From Beverwykella pulmonaria (taxonomy: Eukaryota > Ascomycota > Dothideomycetes > Pleosporales > Melanommataceae): a stretch of 64,000 nt of DNA. Of the stretch, positions 21,596 to 31,171 are shown piece by piece. The position numbers and the translations under genes were made by a program. The first letter of the stretch is position 1. Each line of letters starts with the position of its first letter. The notes beneath the pieces are model-generated. The model did not search any database. It saw only the letters and a program-made list of their open reading frames with translations, and was not told the origin of the DNA. Location of the stretch: NCBI GenBank assembly GCA_001599595.1, contig BCHH01000016.1, positions 178,054 through 242,053 on the forward strand. The letters run 5' to 3'.

Positions 21596-22248
21596 CTACA
21601 TCCAGTGGAACATTCTTCCAAGCGCCAGGTGTAATAGGGCAATAACGATTCCTGCTCCGTAGCCCACTACTTTGATGCTTGGTAAGCCTTCATTGACAAT
21701 CAAAATTGTTCCACAACTTCCTTGTCTCGTTGTCGGTAGCCCAGGGCCATCCATGGTCAGCGTTTGACAGAATCCACCGACAGCCGGGACATTGTAGACA
21801 GCCACAGTCGTAGGCTGGGGCTGAACGTATACAACCTGTGTTTGCTGTTGGGCCTGTACCGTTATGGTTGTAATGGAGGCGACGTTCACGCTCCCACCGC
21901 AGGAGCTGCCAGCAGGACAGCAGCCGATTAAGCCGCCTGAGTTGGGAGGTGAGGCGCAAGTATATGAACTGGGGCAACACCTGCAGGATGTTTCAGCTTC
22001 TTTTTCTGTACCAAATTCCACCTTGCTCACCAGCTGGGTTGGCCAATACTACTGCAGCTTAGGGAAGCGGAATTAGGGCACATATTCGTGTTGGTTGTAG
22101 TGATTTGCTGGCCATTCGGGTTGACAATGTAGATGGCACCTGAAAAGGGCGCATTATTCGTGAATGACGGAGGATTTGCTTCTGGGTCCGCAAGACAGAG
22201 GATGGGTAGGAGAAGTCCAGCAATCCGCAGAGGCGCATGAAGTCGCAT
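21596..22248 (-). CDS. Cysteine-rich secreted protein with C-terminal membrane anchor
   Basis: Two exons, 22031-22248 and 21596-21980, with a 50-bp intron (GTGAGC...CTGCAG), give 200 residues. It starts with a signal peptide (MRLHAPLRIAGLLLPILCLA). The Cys-rich centre includes MCPNSASLSCSSIGQPSW, then CCPSSYTC, GGLIGCCPAGSSC. A Thr/Gln/Val-rich stalk follows (ITTITVQAQQQTQVVYVQPQ). The end is hydrophobic (VVGYGAGIVIALLHLALG) followed only by RMFHWM, consistent with a single transmembrane helix or GPI signal. It is likely a cell-surface protein; a role in adhesion or signalling is guesswork. Confidence 0.75.
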
Positions 22249-23094
22249 CCTGACTGTACGTAATAGTAGGAAAAGGAAGGAAAAGAACAGGAACCAAGCC
22301 TTGAATTATCGATAAAGCTACCACGATACCATCGGTGGTACGGTCAGTCACAATGCGACGTCAATACAAACTCTTCTAGTTAGCAGACAAGAGAGAGAGG
22401 TAAAAGTAGGACAGAGCCAGCTGTCACGGTGGGCTCACCCAGCGTCTTATGACCTTGGCCGGGTCCCCGTGGAAGCTCCAAAAAGGAAACTGGAATAGCT
22501 CCGAGCGCATGCTTGGGTTGCAGCCTCGTAGGTCATGGCAGCTTGGTAGTGCGCTGGCGGGAATGTTGAAAAAAACTTGAACAGCTAAAGTATCAGGGCA
22601 GGCGTTCCTAGATGAATCGTGCATACGATCGGAATGGGCGGCTTGCTGACAAGCTGTTCATCGAGTACTGCGAGCCGAACGGCGGTGTTGAGCTTGGGCT
22701 GGAGCTCGGCTAACTAGGTTAGCCTAGTGCAGAGCTTCGAGAGCTTCCAAGGTTGCGGCCCCTCATTGGATTCTCCGCTGTCAAAGCAAACCGAGGCGAG
22801 GCAGCCATGTCATTTTCGCGCAAAAGCCTTGATTCCTCCCCAGAGATCACGCATAAATCTTGGGAGGCGGCTGGATCGGATCGAATATCCATGTACATGT
22901 GCATGCAAAGATAAAGGTGTGGTGCATGCAGGCCGTCTTACCTTGGGTGGTACCCCGCTTCCCAAGCTAGACCATTCTCGGCGAACACGTGTTAGCGCGA
23001 GAAGGCGCCTCCCTTTTGTTGTTGCAAACGCGTCCTCCACCCATCCCTCAGCCCTCACATCCATCAGCCCTCACATCAGCCACCACAACATGAT
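22249..23094. other. Divergent intergenic region upstream of STN1
   Basis: About 850 bp between the divergent starts of the Cys-rich surface protein and STN1. No gene recognised. The STN1-proximal part is C/T-rich with direct repeats of CAGCCCTCACATC at 23050-23075. Confidence 0.45.
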
Positions 23095-23918
23095 ATGTCA
23101 ACGCATCAATCCGCGATAAGCTATCGACTTTATCCCGCATACTGCTTCCGAGCATCCCCTACTTACAATGCCTGGGTGAAGTTGACTGCCGCTGGAGTCC
23201 AGGCGCTTCGATCTGAGCCAGATTTCCAGAGTAACTCACAGCCAGTGAGCTGCATCAACAAAGGCTGACTTCCAATCTAGGTCAGCGTATATACTTCCAC
23301 CTCAACCATCCCATCCGATATGTCCGCCTAGTCGGTGTCGTCGTGGCCATCGACGACATCAACCTGAAATACACAGTCCTCACCGTTGACGATGGAAGCG
23401 GTGCCACTATCGAGGTCAAGATTGTACGACTTACTCGGGACATCTGTAACCTGGTAACAAGTCGGTCGAACACGACTATCGATAATGTAAACGTTATCAG
23501 TCAACTTGGAGTATTCGAGGTCATGGTAGATCACCGACCGCTAGACATTGGGACGGTCATCAAGGCCAAGTGCACCATATCCGAGTTCCGCGACCTCAAG
23601 CAGCTCGAGATGAAAAGAGTTTGGGTCGTCTCGGATACGAATGAGGAAGCTCAGGCGTGGGCCGAGACGGCAGCGTTCAAACAGGCCGTCCTTGCTACGC
23701 CATGGCATATCAGTTCTACGGAGCACCAAAAGATCATGAGAGAAATCAAAACGGAGAAGAGGAGGAACCGGGAATATGAGGGGCTTAAGGCTGAGCATGC
23801 CGTGAAGAGGAAGGAGCAGAAAAAGGCTCGAGAGGAGTACTTGGCGAAAAGAGAGGGCAAGTTAGAAATCAGGCGACGGAAAGAGGAGGTCATGATGAAC
23901 GCTGGGGCATTAGTGTGA
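23095..23918 (+). CDS. STN1: Telomere-capping protein Stn1 (OB-fold)
   Basis: Two exons, 23095-23230 and 23281-23918, with a 50-bp intron (GTAACT...AATCTAG), give 257 residues. The start ATG at 23095 opens MSTHQSAISYRLYPAYCF, and the Stn1 signature YPAYCFRASPTYNAWVKLTA follows at once. The OB-fold continues with IYFHLNHPIRYVRLVGVVVA, YTVLTVDDGSGATIEVKIV and FRDLKQLEMKRVWVVSDTNE. The C-terminal third is a highly charged helix (EIKTEKRRNREYEGLKAEHA; KRKEQKKAREEYLAKREGK). Stn1 works with Ten1 at chromosome ends to protect telomeric DNA and regulate its replication. The single OB-fold form without the C-terminal winged-helix domains is common in filamentous fungi. Confidence 0.88.
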
Positions 23919-24018
23919 AGCTCTCGTGACTATCAATGAATCCATTACGCTCTGGACCTCCTGCACCTGCATTTTATGAATTCGCAACGGACATTGGTCA
24001 CTAGCCCTTCACTTAATC

Positions 24019-25137
24019 TCATGTATACCGTGTCAAAGGTGTGACCACAACATTCGAACCTAACTGGTAACCTAATAATGAAGCTCTCGTGCTTTGGCGA
24101 CTCAGGATCTTCGTCAACCCGTCTGCTGGCATCGTGGCTGTAGGTACCCAAACTACTACAAGCCGACGATTCTCTATTTCCTGGCGTAGCCACATCTGAT
24201 GGGTATCCACATGACGAAGCTTCGTCTGCAGGCGGCTATCAGCCTTGTTCACAATGCTCATCGTGGCCAGATTATCACACTAGAGCTAAGGAGTTAGCTC
24301 AGGATCAAGTCCGCAAGCCTTGAAGGCTCGCTGCTACCACTCCATTTCTCCTCCAGCGACAGTGAGCCATGAGCTCCGTCTATGTTGTTGACTCTGTCAC
24401 CAATCGCAATACAGTGGCGTTCCAGTCAGTTGGCATCCCGAACAGCTTAAATGGGTATCCGTACGTGCTTCAGCAAGTGATCAGATCGTCCGCAAAGGCA
24501 GCATCAGATGCTCCAAAGAACAGTGGCTCAATGCCCGTTGCTGTCTGCTCCTCGCCGTCTAGCAGATACGTCGCCGCGTCTTTTGCCCCTGCTTTCGTAC
24601 AGATTGCATGCCACTGTGTCCCAAGCAGGAACTTCCACACCTTCTTCACGGCTGCCAAATGCTTCTGCCAAGATTTAGCAGGTGCTGCAACAGAATTGAG
24701 TGTAATTTCGCGACGTTAGGCCTAATAATACAGCTAATAGAGGCAAGACTTCCAACTAGTCCTTGGTACTCAGTCGTACGTGCCGCACTAGGCTCCTCGT
24801 CACTCAGACCAATGTGTCCTTCGTCCATCGGCAAGGCAGGATATCGTTTCGTCTGGCGTAGATTATACTTCGTAGCAACCTTGCCAACATAGGAATCTTG
24901 CAGCGGCCAGACCTTGCCATGCTCTTCATCTCGGACAACTCTAATACCAAGAAACCACTTCAGGTCGCCCAGGCAACGGATCTCATACCGATCCTTCAGC
25001 TGCTTCTTGAACTGAGCGTGAGCGCCCATGTCCTTTGGATGAACCAGCACGACAATATCGTCAACATAGAAGAAGATAATTAGCTGATTGTTGCTGAATA
25101 GACATGGGATACCGAAACTGGCTTCGTCCGAAGCCAC
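24019..25137 (-). pseudogene. Copia reverse transcriptase and RNase H remnant
   Basis: The RT palm motif is visible: LIIFFYVDDIVVLVHPKD (YVDD box), then DLKWFLGIRVVRDEEHGKVW, which is typical of Ty1/copia. The frame ends at 24646. RNase H continues in another frame (24470-24658, ASDAAFADD) and a third (24019-24261, LRHVDTHQMWLRQEIENRRL, then PADGLTK). Stops lie between these pieces. The N-terminal part of RT is missing because of the deletion that joins it to Gag. Confidence 0.8.
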
Positions 25138-25859
25138 CAGAGACGGTACTCCTGGATCAACTGCCGAATTGAGGTAAATGCTTCACCAGTCCTCTCGCGA
25201 TCAATCAACCTTATTAGCTGGTTGGTCGCCCATATCTTGTCCGCACCTTGCACACAGGTCAGGAACTCTACTTGTGCCCTCGATCCTGACACGTCAGGGA
25301 GATTAGCCTCCTCCATCAGTTCGATCAAAGCTTCGTACCGGTCAAGCCAGCCGCCAATGTTGGCTCTCTTGGGGTACTTTCTAATATCGTGGTACTGCTG
25401 TGCGAGTATTGACTCTTGCTCCATTGTTGATGGTGATAGCTTAATTGTTGATGGTGATAGCTCAATTGTTGATGATGATAGCTCAATTGTTGATGGTGAT
25501 AGCTCAGCTTTGAGCTTGCATAACCTCGCGTGCGGGGTGTCGAGCTTGTAAATGAAGTGAATTCGGCGATCCGCAATCGTCTGCACGATCTCTGTGTTAA
25601 ACTCCCTCAGTGCAGCAGACTTCTTGTCGTACGTGGCTTGCTTGGCGACGTATTCGGTCCTCCATTCCTGGTATTTGCAGTACTCGCTATCCGTCAGATC
25701 CTCAATGTCATATACTGTACTGCCCTCACGTCCCTCCTTCTTGAAGCTATCAGCAGTCTTCTCGACAGGAGCCTCGTCCGCTAACTTCGGTATCTCAAAA
25801 TAGGAAAAAATAATCCTACTGGACACAATGTTTGTACTTTGAGATGACCGATTACCCAA
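25080..25859 (-). pseudogene. Copia Gag-like remnant
   Basis: An open frame of about 259 codons with gag-like features: DSEYCKYQEWRTEYVAKQAT, IADRRIHFIYKLDTPHARLC, and the retrotransposon gag helix IGGWLDRYEALIELMEEANL, then DKIWATNQLIRLID. It contains four 21-bp repeats encoding ELSPSTI-type units at 25423-25506. It stops within the start of the RT segment in another frame, so the junction is out of frame. The first codons near 25859 may not be the original start. Confidence 0.7.
25423..25506 (-). repeat. Four tandem 21-bp units in the copia Gag remnant
   Basis: Units ATTGTTGATGGTGATAGCTY on the plus strand start at 25423, 25444, 25465 and 25486, with one base change each at most two positions. 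On the minus strand each encodes seven residues (ELSPSTI or a variant). The array keeps the frame. Confidence 0.9.
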
Positions 25860-26118
25860 TTCACGAGTCTGGTATGGGTCCGTATCTTCTTTCTGTACTG
25901 ATGGGAACGCGGGTCAAGTAGATTTGGATCGGGATATGTTTCAAGATGTATGGGCTGGGAGTGGTCTCCGGACAGATAATAAAGACGAAGGCTTTGAGCG
26001 TGGTGTGTGAATGGTCCTTTATCTGGATATGCATGTGTACTAAATGTTGTACACCTACGTCGAGCCAACTATTTCTATATCTACTTTTACAACTGGGTAT
26101 CATCCTCCCCCACCACTT

Positions 26119-27648
26119 TCACAGCCTCTCAACTCCCAATCTCTGCTCACCCCCCTCACTCCCCACCTCCCTCACAACATTCTTCCTTATCTTCCACCCC
26201 GCCTCCTCACTCTTCGCTGGCCTATCCGTTTTCATAACCCTCCACCTCCTATTGCCCTTGCCCCATTTCTTCAGCCTCTCTTTCTCGAATCCAAGCCGAT
26301 GGCCCACAGCCTGCAGCATCGCAAACCTAATACTATCGATTCCAAGAAGGCGACCATCGACAAGAATCTCCGAACTGCAGGCGAGGAGTTCGCCAAGTGC
26401 AGTGCCGCCGCGTTGGGGCTGAATCTCGGTTCTCATCTCGTTCATCCTGACACTAAGCTCCTCCAGGGAGCCCGTCGGCTTAATATTCACCGTTTTCTGA
26501 TAAATATGGCTCAGCGAGTCAGCGGCGGGGAGATATACTTTATCCAGTTTTGACAATACGACTTGGTGGCTCACGCCCGCTAGTCTCAGACTCGCAAGCA
26601 AACTCCTGTCTTTATCTTTGATGCCGTGATGAGCATCTATCAGAACGAATACGCGCCGCAGCTGCTTTCTCGCCTGCACGTATTTCATGATCTCAGCGCC
26701 CCACTCCGCAAGGCTCCCCTCACCGTACCCTGGCATATCGACTATGACAAGTCCGCGCATACCAACGATTTTGTCATGGCCATTGTTTTTCCCTTTTCGC
26801 ACGCGGATCCCATCCGCGCCCCCGATACCGTACATGTTCATTGTTTTCGTAAACCCAGGAGTTTTACTAGTCCGCGCGAGGAGTTCTTTAACGTCCGCAT
26901 TTACAATAGCATTCAGCAAACTACTCTTCCCGACGTTAGACCTGCCCACAAATGCAACCTCGGGCACGTCTGACTCAGGGAAATGCCTGAACTTCGCCAC
27001 GCTACGCAGGAACTGCGCCGTACTATCTTTCGTGAAGAATTTATTCGCCTCCAGCGTCGCCGCGATAGATGGCGGTAACGTCTCCCAGTACCAATTCCAC
27101 GCTTCGAGCTTTCCAAAATGCAGTTTGCGATGTGTGGCCGGTTTTTCGGGTCTAAATACTGTGGGTTTCGATGGCTCGAGTTCCTCGGGTGTGGGCGTCA
27201 CCATATATTGTTTCCGGACTGGAGGTTCGGCTGGAGGCGGTTTAAGGACGTCTTTTATAGAGTCTGGAGGGATTCGAGCCGGAGGAACAACTTCCCAGGG
27301 AAACACACGTTTGTAGACTCCAGCTACTTTGTTGTTGCGCAATGCTCGTAGGCGCTGGGGAGTCTGTTGATTCTGGCGGTTTGTTCGGCGGAGGGGGGGG
27401 TCGAGAAGGGGTCGAACGGGACGCGAGGAGGGGGGGGAGTGTGGAGCACGGGCGCGGAGGCGGGTCGTGTCTATGGGGCGTTTAGGCGTTGAGTCGTTCT
27501 TTGCTTTGATGTGGCGGGCTGTGGATGTTGCGTAGGTGTGGGATGGTTGGAGTTTCTGGACGGGGAATTGGGGCAAGGCGGGAACGCGGGAGAGGTGCTG
27601 AATGCAGGACCTGCATATATACTGCGGATTTTTAGATAGAGACGCCAT
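26119..27648 (-). CDS. MRX8: Mitochondrial EngB/YihA-type GTPase
   Basis: A single exon of 509 residues from the ATG at 27648 (MASLSKNPQYICRSCIQHLS); the open frame extends further upstream, but this Met begins a plausible mitochondrial presequence rich in Ser and Arg. The TRAFAC GTPase motifs are in order: G1 VAFVGRSNVGKSSLLNAIVN, G2-like Thr in SKTPGFTKTMNMYG, G3 DMPGYGEG, G4 LSKLDKVY. An Arg/Pro-rich N-terminal extension of about 230 residues precedes the GTPase domain. Bacterial EngB assembles the large ribosomal subunit; the yeast homologue Mrx8 is a mitochondrial protein linked to mitochondrial translation. The gene is divergent from the FMC1-like gene, with 189 bp between starts. Confidence 0.88.
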   Translation of the reverse strand: MASLSKNPQYICRSCIQHLSRVPALPQFPVQKLQPSHTYATSTARHIKAKNDSTPKRPIDTTRLRARAPHSPPSSRPVRPLLDPPLRRTNRQNQQTPQRLRALRNNKVAGVYKRVFPWEVVPPARIPPDSIKDVLKPPPAEPPVRKQYMVTPTPEELEPSKPTVFRPEKPATHRKLHFGKLEAWNWYWETLPPSIAATLEANKFFTKDSTAQFLRSVAKFRHFPESDVPEVAFVGRSNVGKSSLLNAIVNADVKELLARTSKTPGFTKTMNMYGIGGADGIRVRKGKNNGHDKIVGMRGLVIVDMPGYGEGSLAEWGAEIMKYVQARKQLRRVFVLIDAHHGIKDKDRSLLASLRLAGVSHQVVLSKLDKVYLPAADSLSHIYQKTVNIKPTGSLEELSVRMNEMRTEIQPQRGGTALGELLACSSEILVDGRLLGIDSIRFAMLQAVGHRLGFEKERLKKWGKGNRRWRVMKTDRPAKSEEAGWKIRKNVVREVGSEGGEQRLGVERL

Positions 27649-27837
27649 TGAGAATCTGCTTTTGAAGTTGAGATATAGAGAAGGGAGAGCTGAACTATGA
27701 ACTTGCAGTTGACGAAAATCTAAGGTGGTCCAAGCTCCCAACCCAACTTTTCGCCGTAGCACCTCCGCGTTTCCACATCTTCCTCCCCATTCACGCCTTG
27801 CGGTCAACCTCTCCTAGAAACACCACTCATCAATCCA
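27649..27837. promoter_or_regulatory. Shared divergent promoter of two mitochondrial genes
   Basis: Only 189 bp separate the ATG codons of the EngB-type GTPase (minus) and the Fmc1-like protein (plus). The interval is C/T-rich toward FMC1 (CATCTTCCTCCCCATTCACG). Both products are predicted mitochondrial, so co-regulation from this short bidirectional promoter is likely but is inferred from layout only. Confidence 0.6.
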
Positions 27838-28194
27838 ATGGCAAGCCAAACCCGGGCCCAAATGCTCTCTCTCTACCGGCGCATCCTGCGCGAACTCCCC
27901 ACGCGCACGACCCTCTCCCCCACCACTAAAACATCCCACCAAAAACTCTCCTCGCCGTCCCCGCTCCAGCTCCGTGTCCGCGCCTCCTTCACAAACCCGC
28001 CATCTACAAACACAAAGAGTCAAATCCAGCAAGCGGAGCAGTTCGTACAGTACATCCAGGCGCAGCGCATGTACGCGACGCTCATAGAACGGTATAACCC
28101 CGGGATGGGGATGAGTGAAGAGGAGAGGGTGCGATTAACGGCAAGAAAGGTGGGGATGAATCTACCCATTGAGTTTGTGGTGGGGAAGGAATGA
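27838..28194 (+). CDS. FMC1: Fmc1-like LYR-motif protein (ATP synthase assembly)
   Basis: A single exon of 118 residues. The LYR signature is near the N-terminus (LSLYRRILRELPTR), followed by a Ser/Thr/Pro linker and a C-terminal helix (QIQQAEQFVQYIQAQRMYAT, then LIERYNPGMGMSEEERVRLT). It ends VGMNLPIEFV, as in fungal Fmc1. Yeast Fmc1 acts in the mitochondrial matrix with Atp12 to help assemble the F1 part of ATP synthase. No long presequence is visible, as usual for LYR proteins. Confidence 0.85.
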   Translation: MASQTRAQMLSLYRRILRELPTRTTLSPTTKTSHQKLSSPSPLQLRVRASFTNPPSTNTKSQIQQAEQFVQYIQAQRMYATLIERYNPGMGMSEEERVRLTARKVGMNLPIEFVVGKE

Positions 28195-28961
28195 AGAGAT
28201 TGGCTACGAGGTGGATTTCAGAATCAATGATGGGGGAAGAGGGGAGGAGAGAGGGAGTCTGGGAGGGAAGATGAAATGTGGGAATGAGGGGATTGGGACG
28301 AAGGGTCTGGCATGCATTTGAGAAAGGAAAGACAAAATGTGGTCTTAACATACACTGCGAGGGGTGTTTAAGTGTCCGGGATTGATGGGTTTCAGGTCGG
28401 CATTATAAAAACACGTGGGCCAGAGAAGAGTTGCAGCAGAGGAATTTCCGCACGCTTGAGGATCAAGTGTAGAGGTGTGATCTTGTAAGAAACCGATGTA
28501 TGAGTATCTGTAACCGACCACTAGCCACGCTTTTCATCTCACATACGTCAGTCACTACATGTTCCCCAATATCTGCAACTGAGTCTTGGTAGAGTGTCTA
28601 GAGTGTTACATTCGGTCCAACGAGCTATCTAGTTCATCTTTGATACTCCATAGCCAACCGAGAAGAAGGCCGCCGAAAGCAAATTAGGATCTGTATCTTT
28701 TGTACCCACGACCCATACGAACGCCAATCCAATCCATCCGTGTATGAGCACAAAAAAGGGGGGCGTCGCTTCGTAGCTAATTCGATTTCCTCACTCGGGT
28801 CATCTCTTTCCACGCCTCGTTTCAGAATCGGGTATTCCCCAGACGTTCGGCATAGTGTCACCGGTAGATCAGTACAGTTTCCTCCCTATGAAATCACCAA
28901 TACAGCCACTTCGACATCTCGTCTATAACGGGCTGGTCCTAATGGAAAGCTAGTGCCAGTC
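28195..28961. other. Convergent intergenic region
   Basis: About 770 bp between the stops of FMC1 (plus) and the SRP40-like gene (minus). The first 130 bp are G/A-rich (GGGGGAAGAGGGGAGGAGAG). No gene recognised in the rest. Confidence 0.4.
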
Positions 28962-30673
28962 TCAATCCTCGAACTTGATGCTCTTTCCACCCTCTGTATC
29001 AATCAGCCCACCTTTGTACGACCCTCTCTTTTTCTTGTTCTTCTCTTTCGTAAAGCCTTTGCCCTTGGTGGGTTGGAGGTCGGCGAATGCACGGTCAGCA
29101 TAATCATAGGAGACGTATTGATTGCTGGCAAAGCGAGGATCTATCTTGGTGTCTGGCTTGATGCGCTGGAAGCGTTCGCCGCTGTGTTTCTTTGCGTGTG
29201 GCTTGGGGGTGGCTTCGGCTTCGGCTTCGGCGGAGCGCTTGCGTTTGTTGTTGGGGGCGGGCACTGGGGAACTGGGGCCGATTGTTGCGGTCGACTCGGA
29301 GGAGTTTTTGCGGTCATAGGGACTGCTGGGCTTGACTGGCTTTGCTTCCTTCTCAGCGTCGGAGTCGGAATCCGAATCGGACGAGGAAGAAGAGTCGCTT
29401 GAGGAAGAGCTCGAATTTCTGCTTGAAGACGCCGATGGGGCCTTCTTGGTTACCTTGGTCTTTTGTGTGACGGTCTTGGCCACCACTTTCCTTGCAGGCA
29501 CAACATCAGAATCGCTGTCGAAGGAGCTCTTGACCCCCACTTTCCTTGCAGGCACAACATCAGAATCGCTGTCGAAGNNNNNNNNNNNNNNNNNNNNNNN
29601 NNNNNNNNNNNNNNNNNNNNNNNNNNNNNNNNNNNNNNNNNNNNNNNNNNNNNNNNNNNNNNNNNNNNNNNNNNNNNGTCGAAGGAGCTCTTGACCCCCA
29701 CTTTCCTTGCAGGCACAACATCAGAATCGCTGTCGAAGGAGCTCTTGACCCCCACTTTCCTTGCAGGCACAATATCAGAATCGCTGTCGAAGGAGCTCTT
29801 GGCCCCCACTTTCCTTGCAGGCACCAAATCGGGATCGCTGTCGGAGGAGCTCGAGTCGCTGGAAGAATCGGAGGAGCTTGAGGACGAAGACGAGGATGCC
29901 GTAGAGGCCTTCTTGCTGCTATCGGAGTCGGAGTCGCTGTCTGAATCGCTTGAAAGTGAATTGGAGGTGCTGGAATCGCTAGAGGCATCCGACTCGGGGA
30001 GTACTGAGTTTTTGCCCGCAAATAAGTTATCGGAATCGCTGTCCGAGTCGCTAGAGGACGAAGAGTCCGAGGAGGAAGAATCGGATGCGGAGGCAGCGGC
30101 CTTAGCGGCTTTTGTGGCCTTGGTCTTCTTCACAGACAGTGCCACCTCTGCTTCTGAGTCCGAGTCGGAGCTTGAGCTTGAGGGATCCGAGTCTGAGTCT
30201 GCCGTCTTCTTCACTAGCACCTTCTTCTTCTTCTTAACTAGCTCCGCCTTCTTCGTGGGCTTCTTCTTCTCAGCCTCCGACTCGCTGCTCGACTCGCTGT
30301 CTGAATCGCTGCTGGCCTCGCTCTCGTCCACGTCCATGGGCTCAGGTGAATCCTCGTCCGTCTTAGGCAAGGCGCCCTTCGCACGAGCACTCTCCTCCCA
30401 CTCGGCGAATATCTTGTTCAGTTCTGGGTATCCATTGGCTGCGTCTTTGATAGAGGAATTGGTCTTGGATTGGAGTTTTTGCGCAGCGTCTGCGTAGCCG
30501 TTCGCAGTGAGGAAGGTGTGCACGAGGTCCAACAGCGGTGCCGGAGCCTGTGGGTGTTGGGTCAGTTTGCTGTTGAGCTTGGTGGGCTGCTTGTTGCGCA
30601 CGCTTTCGCCTACGGGCTGCTTCAGCGTCTTTTGCTTTTTTTCGCGGTTTCCGCCTTTCTTAGTGATAGCCAT
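28962..30673 (-). CDS. SRP40: Nucleolar phosphoprotein SRP40/Nopp140-like
   Basis: The start is MAITKKGGNREKKQKTL at 30673. Residues 30-70 resemble a LisH motif (PLLDLVHTFLTANGYADAAQ). A long Ser/Asp/Glu acidic region alternates with basic clusters (KKKPTKKAELVKKKKKVLVK), as in Nopp140, where CK2 phosphorylates the serines. An array of 18-residue repeats (SDSDVVPARKVGVKSSFD) is interrupted by 100 Ns. The conserved SRP40 C-terminal domain closes the protein (ERFQRIKPDTKIDPRFASNQ; KGFTKEKNKKKRGSYKGGLI, ending IKFED). It is a nucleolar chaperone-like protein for snoRNP biogenesis. Total length cannot be given because the gap is probably of arbitrary size: 100 Ns shift the frame, so the true missing length is not 100. 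Confidence 0.88.
29466..29835 (-). repeat. 54-bp coding tandem repeats in SRP40
   Basis: Each unit encodes SDSDVVPARKVGVKSSFD or a close variant (SDPDLVPARKVGAKSSFD and SDSDIVPARKVGVKSSFD at the 5' end). At least two units are visible on the C-terminal side of the gap and about four on the other. Units nearest the gap are essentially identical in DNA, which points to recent expansion. Confidence 0.9.
29578..29677. other. 100-N assembly gap inside the SRP40 repeats
   Basis: Exactly 100 undetermined bases, the usual symbol for a gap of unknown size. The reading frame does not continue across it, while both sides lie in the same repeat unit. Confidence 0.97.
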
Positions 30674-31171
30674 GGCGCGTGAACTGGCGGCTGCGGGGTT
30701 GCGAGAGCGTCTGTCTGGGTGAGTGTGCGAGAGTGGTAGAGCGCAAGTCGCCAGAAAAAAAGTTCTACCTGGCGGCGCTACTTCGGCAGTACTAAGCGTG
30801 GCGCTAAGGCGGCGGCCCACCCCAGGAGCCAAGAACGGTGGAAGTGTCGCAGACGTCGTCGCCCTCAAGCTGGCCGTGTACACGCCATACAGAGCAATTC
30901 ACTCTCCCCATTTCTGCTATCTCCCTTCGGATATCGAGGAAATCATACCATCCATTCTCCCTGGCACTTGCACCCCATCAACCAACGTGGCACCCACCCA
31001 GTTTGGCTTCCTCCCGCCGCCCAACGTTGCGACACAAGCTCCCCATCTGATGGCCAGCTCCCCTCCGTCGCCTGCACCCGCCTGACGGCCCCGGCCTGGG
31101 CATCTCTCGTCTTGAAGCGCCTGCGCTGCACGCGACGGGCCGCCGCCCTTTGGAGATAGCTGGGGAGCACC
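30674..31171. promoter_or_regulatory. Divergent promoter region between SRP40 and SEC3
   Basis: 498 bp separate the two start codons. The region is GC-rich near SEC3 (CGACGGGCCGCCGCCCTTTG) and contains antisense open frames of high GC that I take as shadows. It must hold both promoters; no specific motif stands out. Confidence 0.5.

Larger units (their letters stand above)
24019..25859 (-). mobile_element. Ty1/copia-type retrotransposon relic with internal deletion
   Basis: The minus strand holds a Gag-like segment (25096-25859) followed almost at once by reverse transcriptase and RNase H parts (24019-25137). The protease and integrase regions that normally lie between Gag and RT are absent. 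I found no long terminal repeats within about 200 bp of either side. Stops and frameshifts show it is dead. It lies between STN1 and the EngB GTPase gene. Confidence 0.8.

Noticed and set aside
29463..30497. Plus-strand open frame of about 344 codons opposite SRP40
   Set aside because: It is the antisense of the Ser/Asp repeat region, is mostly Glu/Ser/Leu by complement, and crosses the N gap; the minus strand has the conserved SRP40 ends.
28962..30673. Frameshift or pseudogene in SRP40
   Set aside because: The apparent frame change coincides exactly with the 100-N gap, and both sides encode the same 18-residue unit, so it is an artefact of arbitrary gap length.
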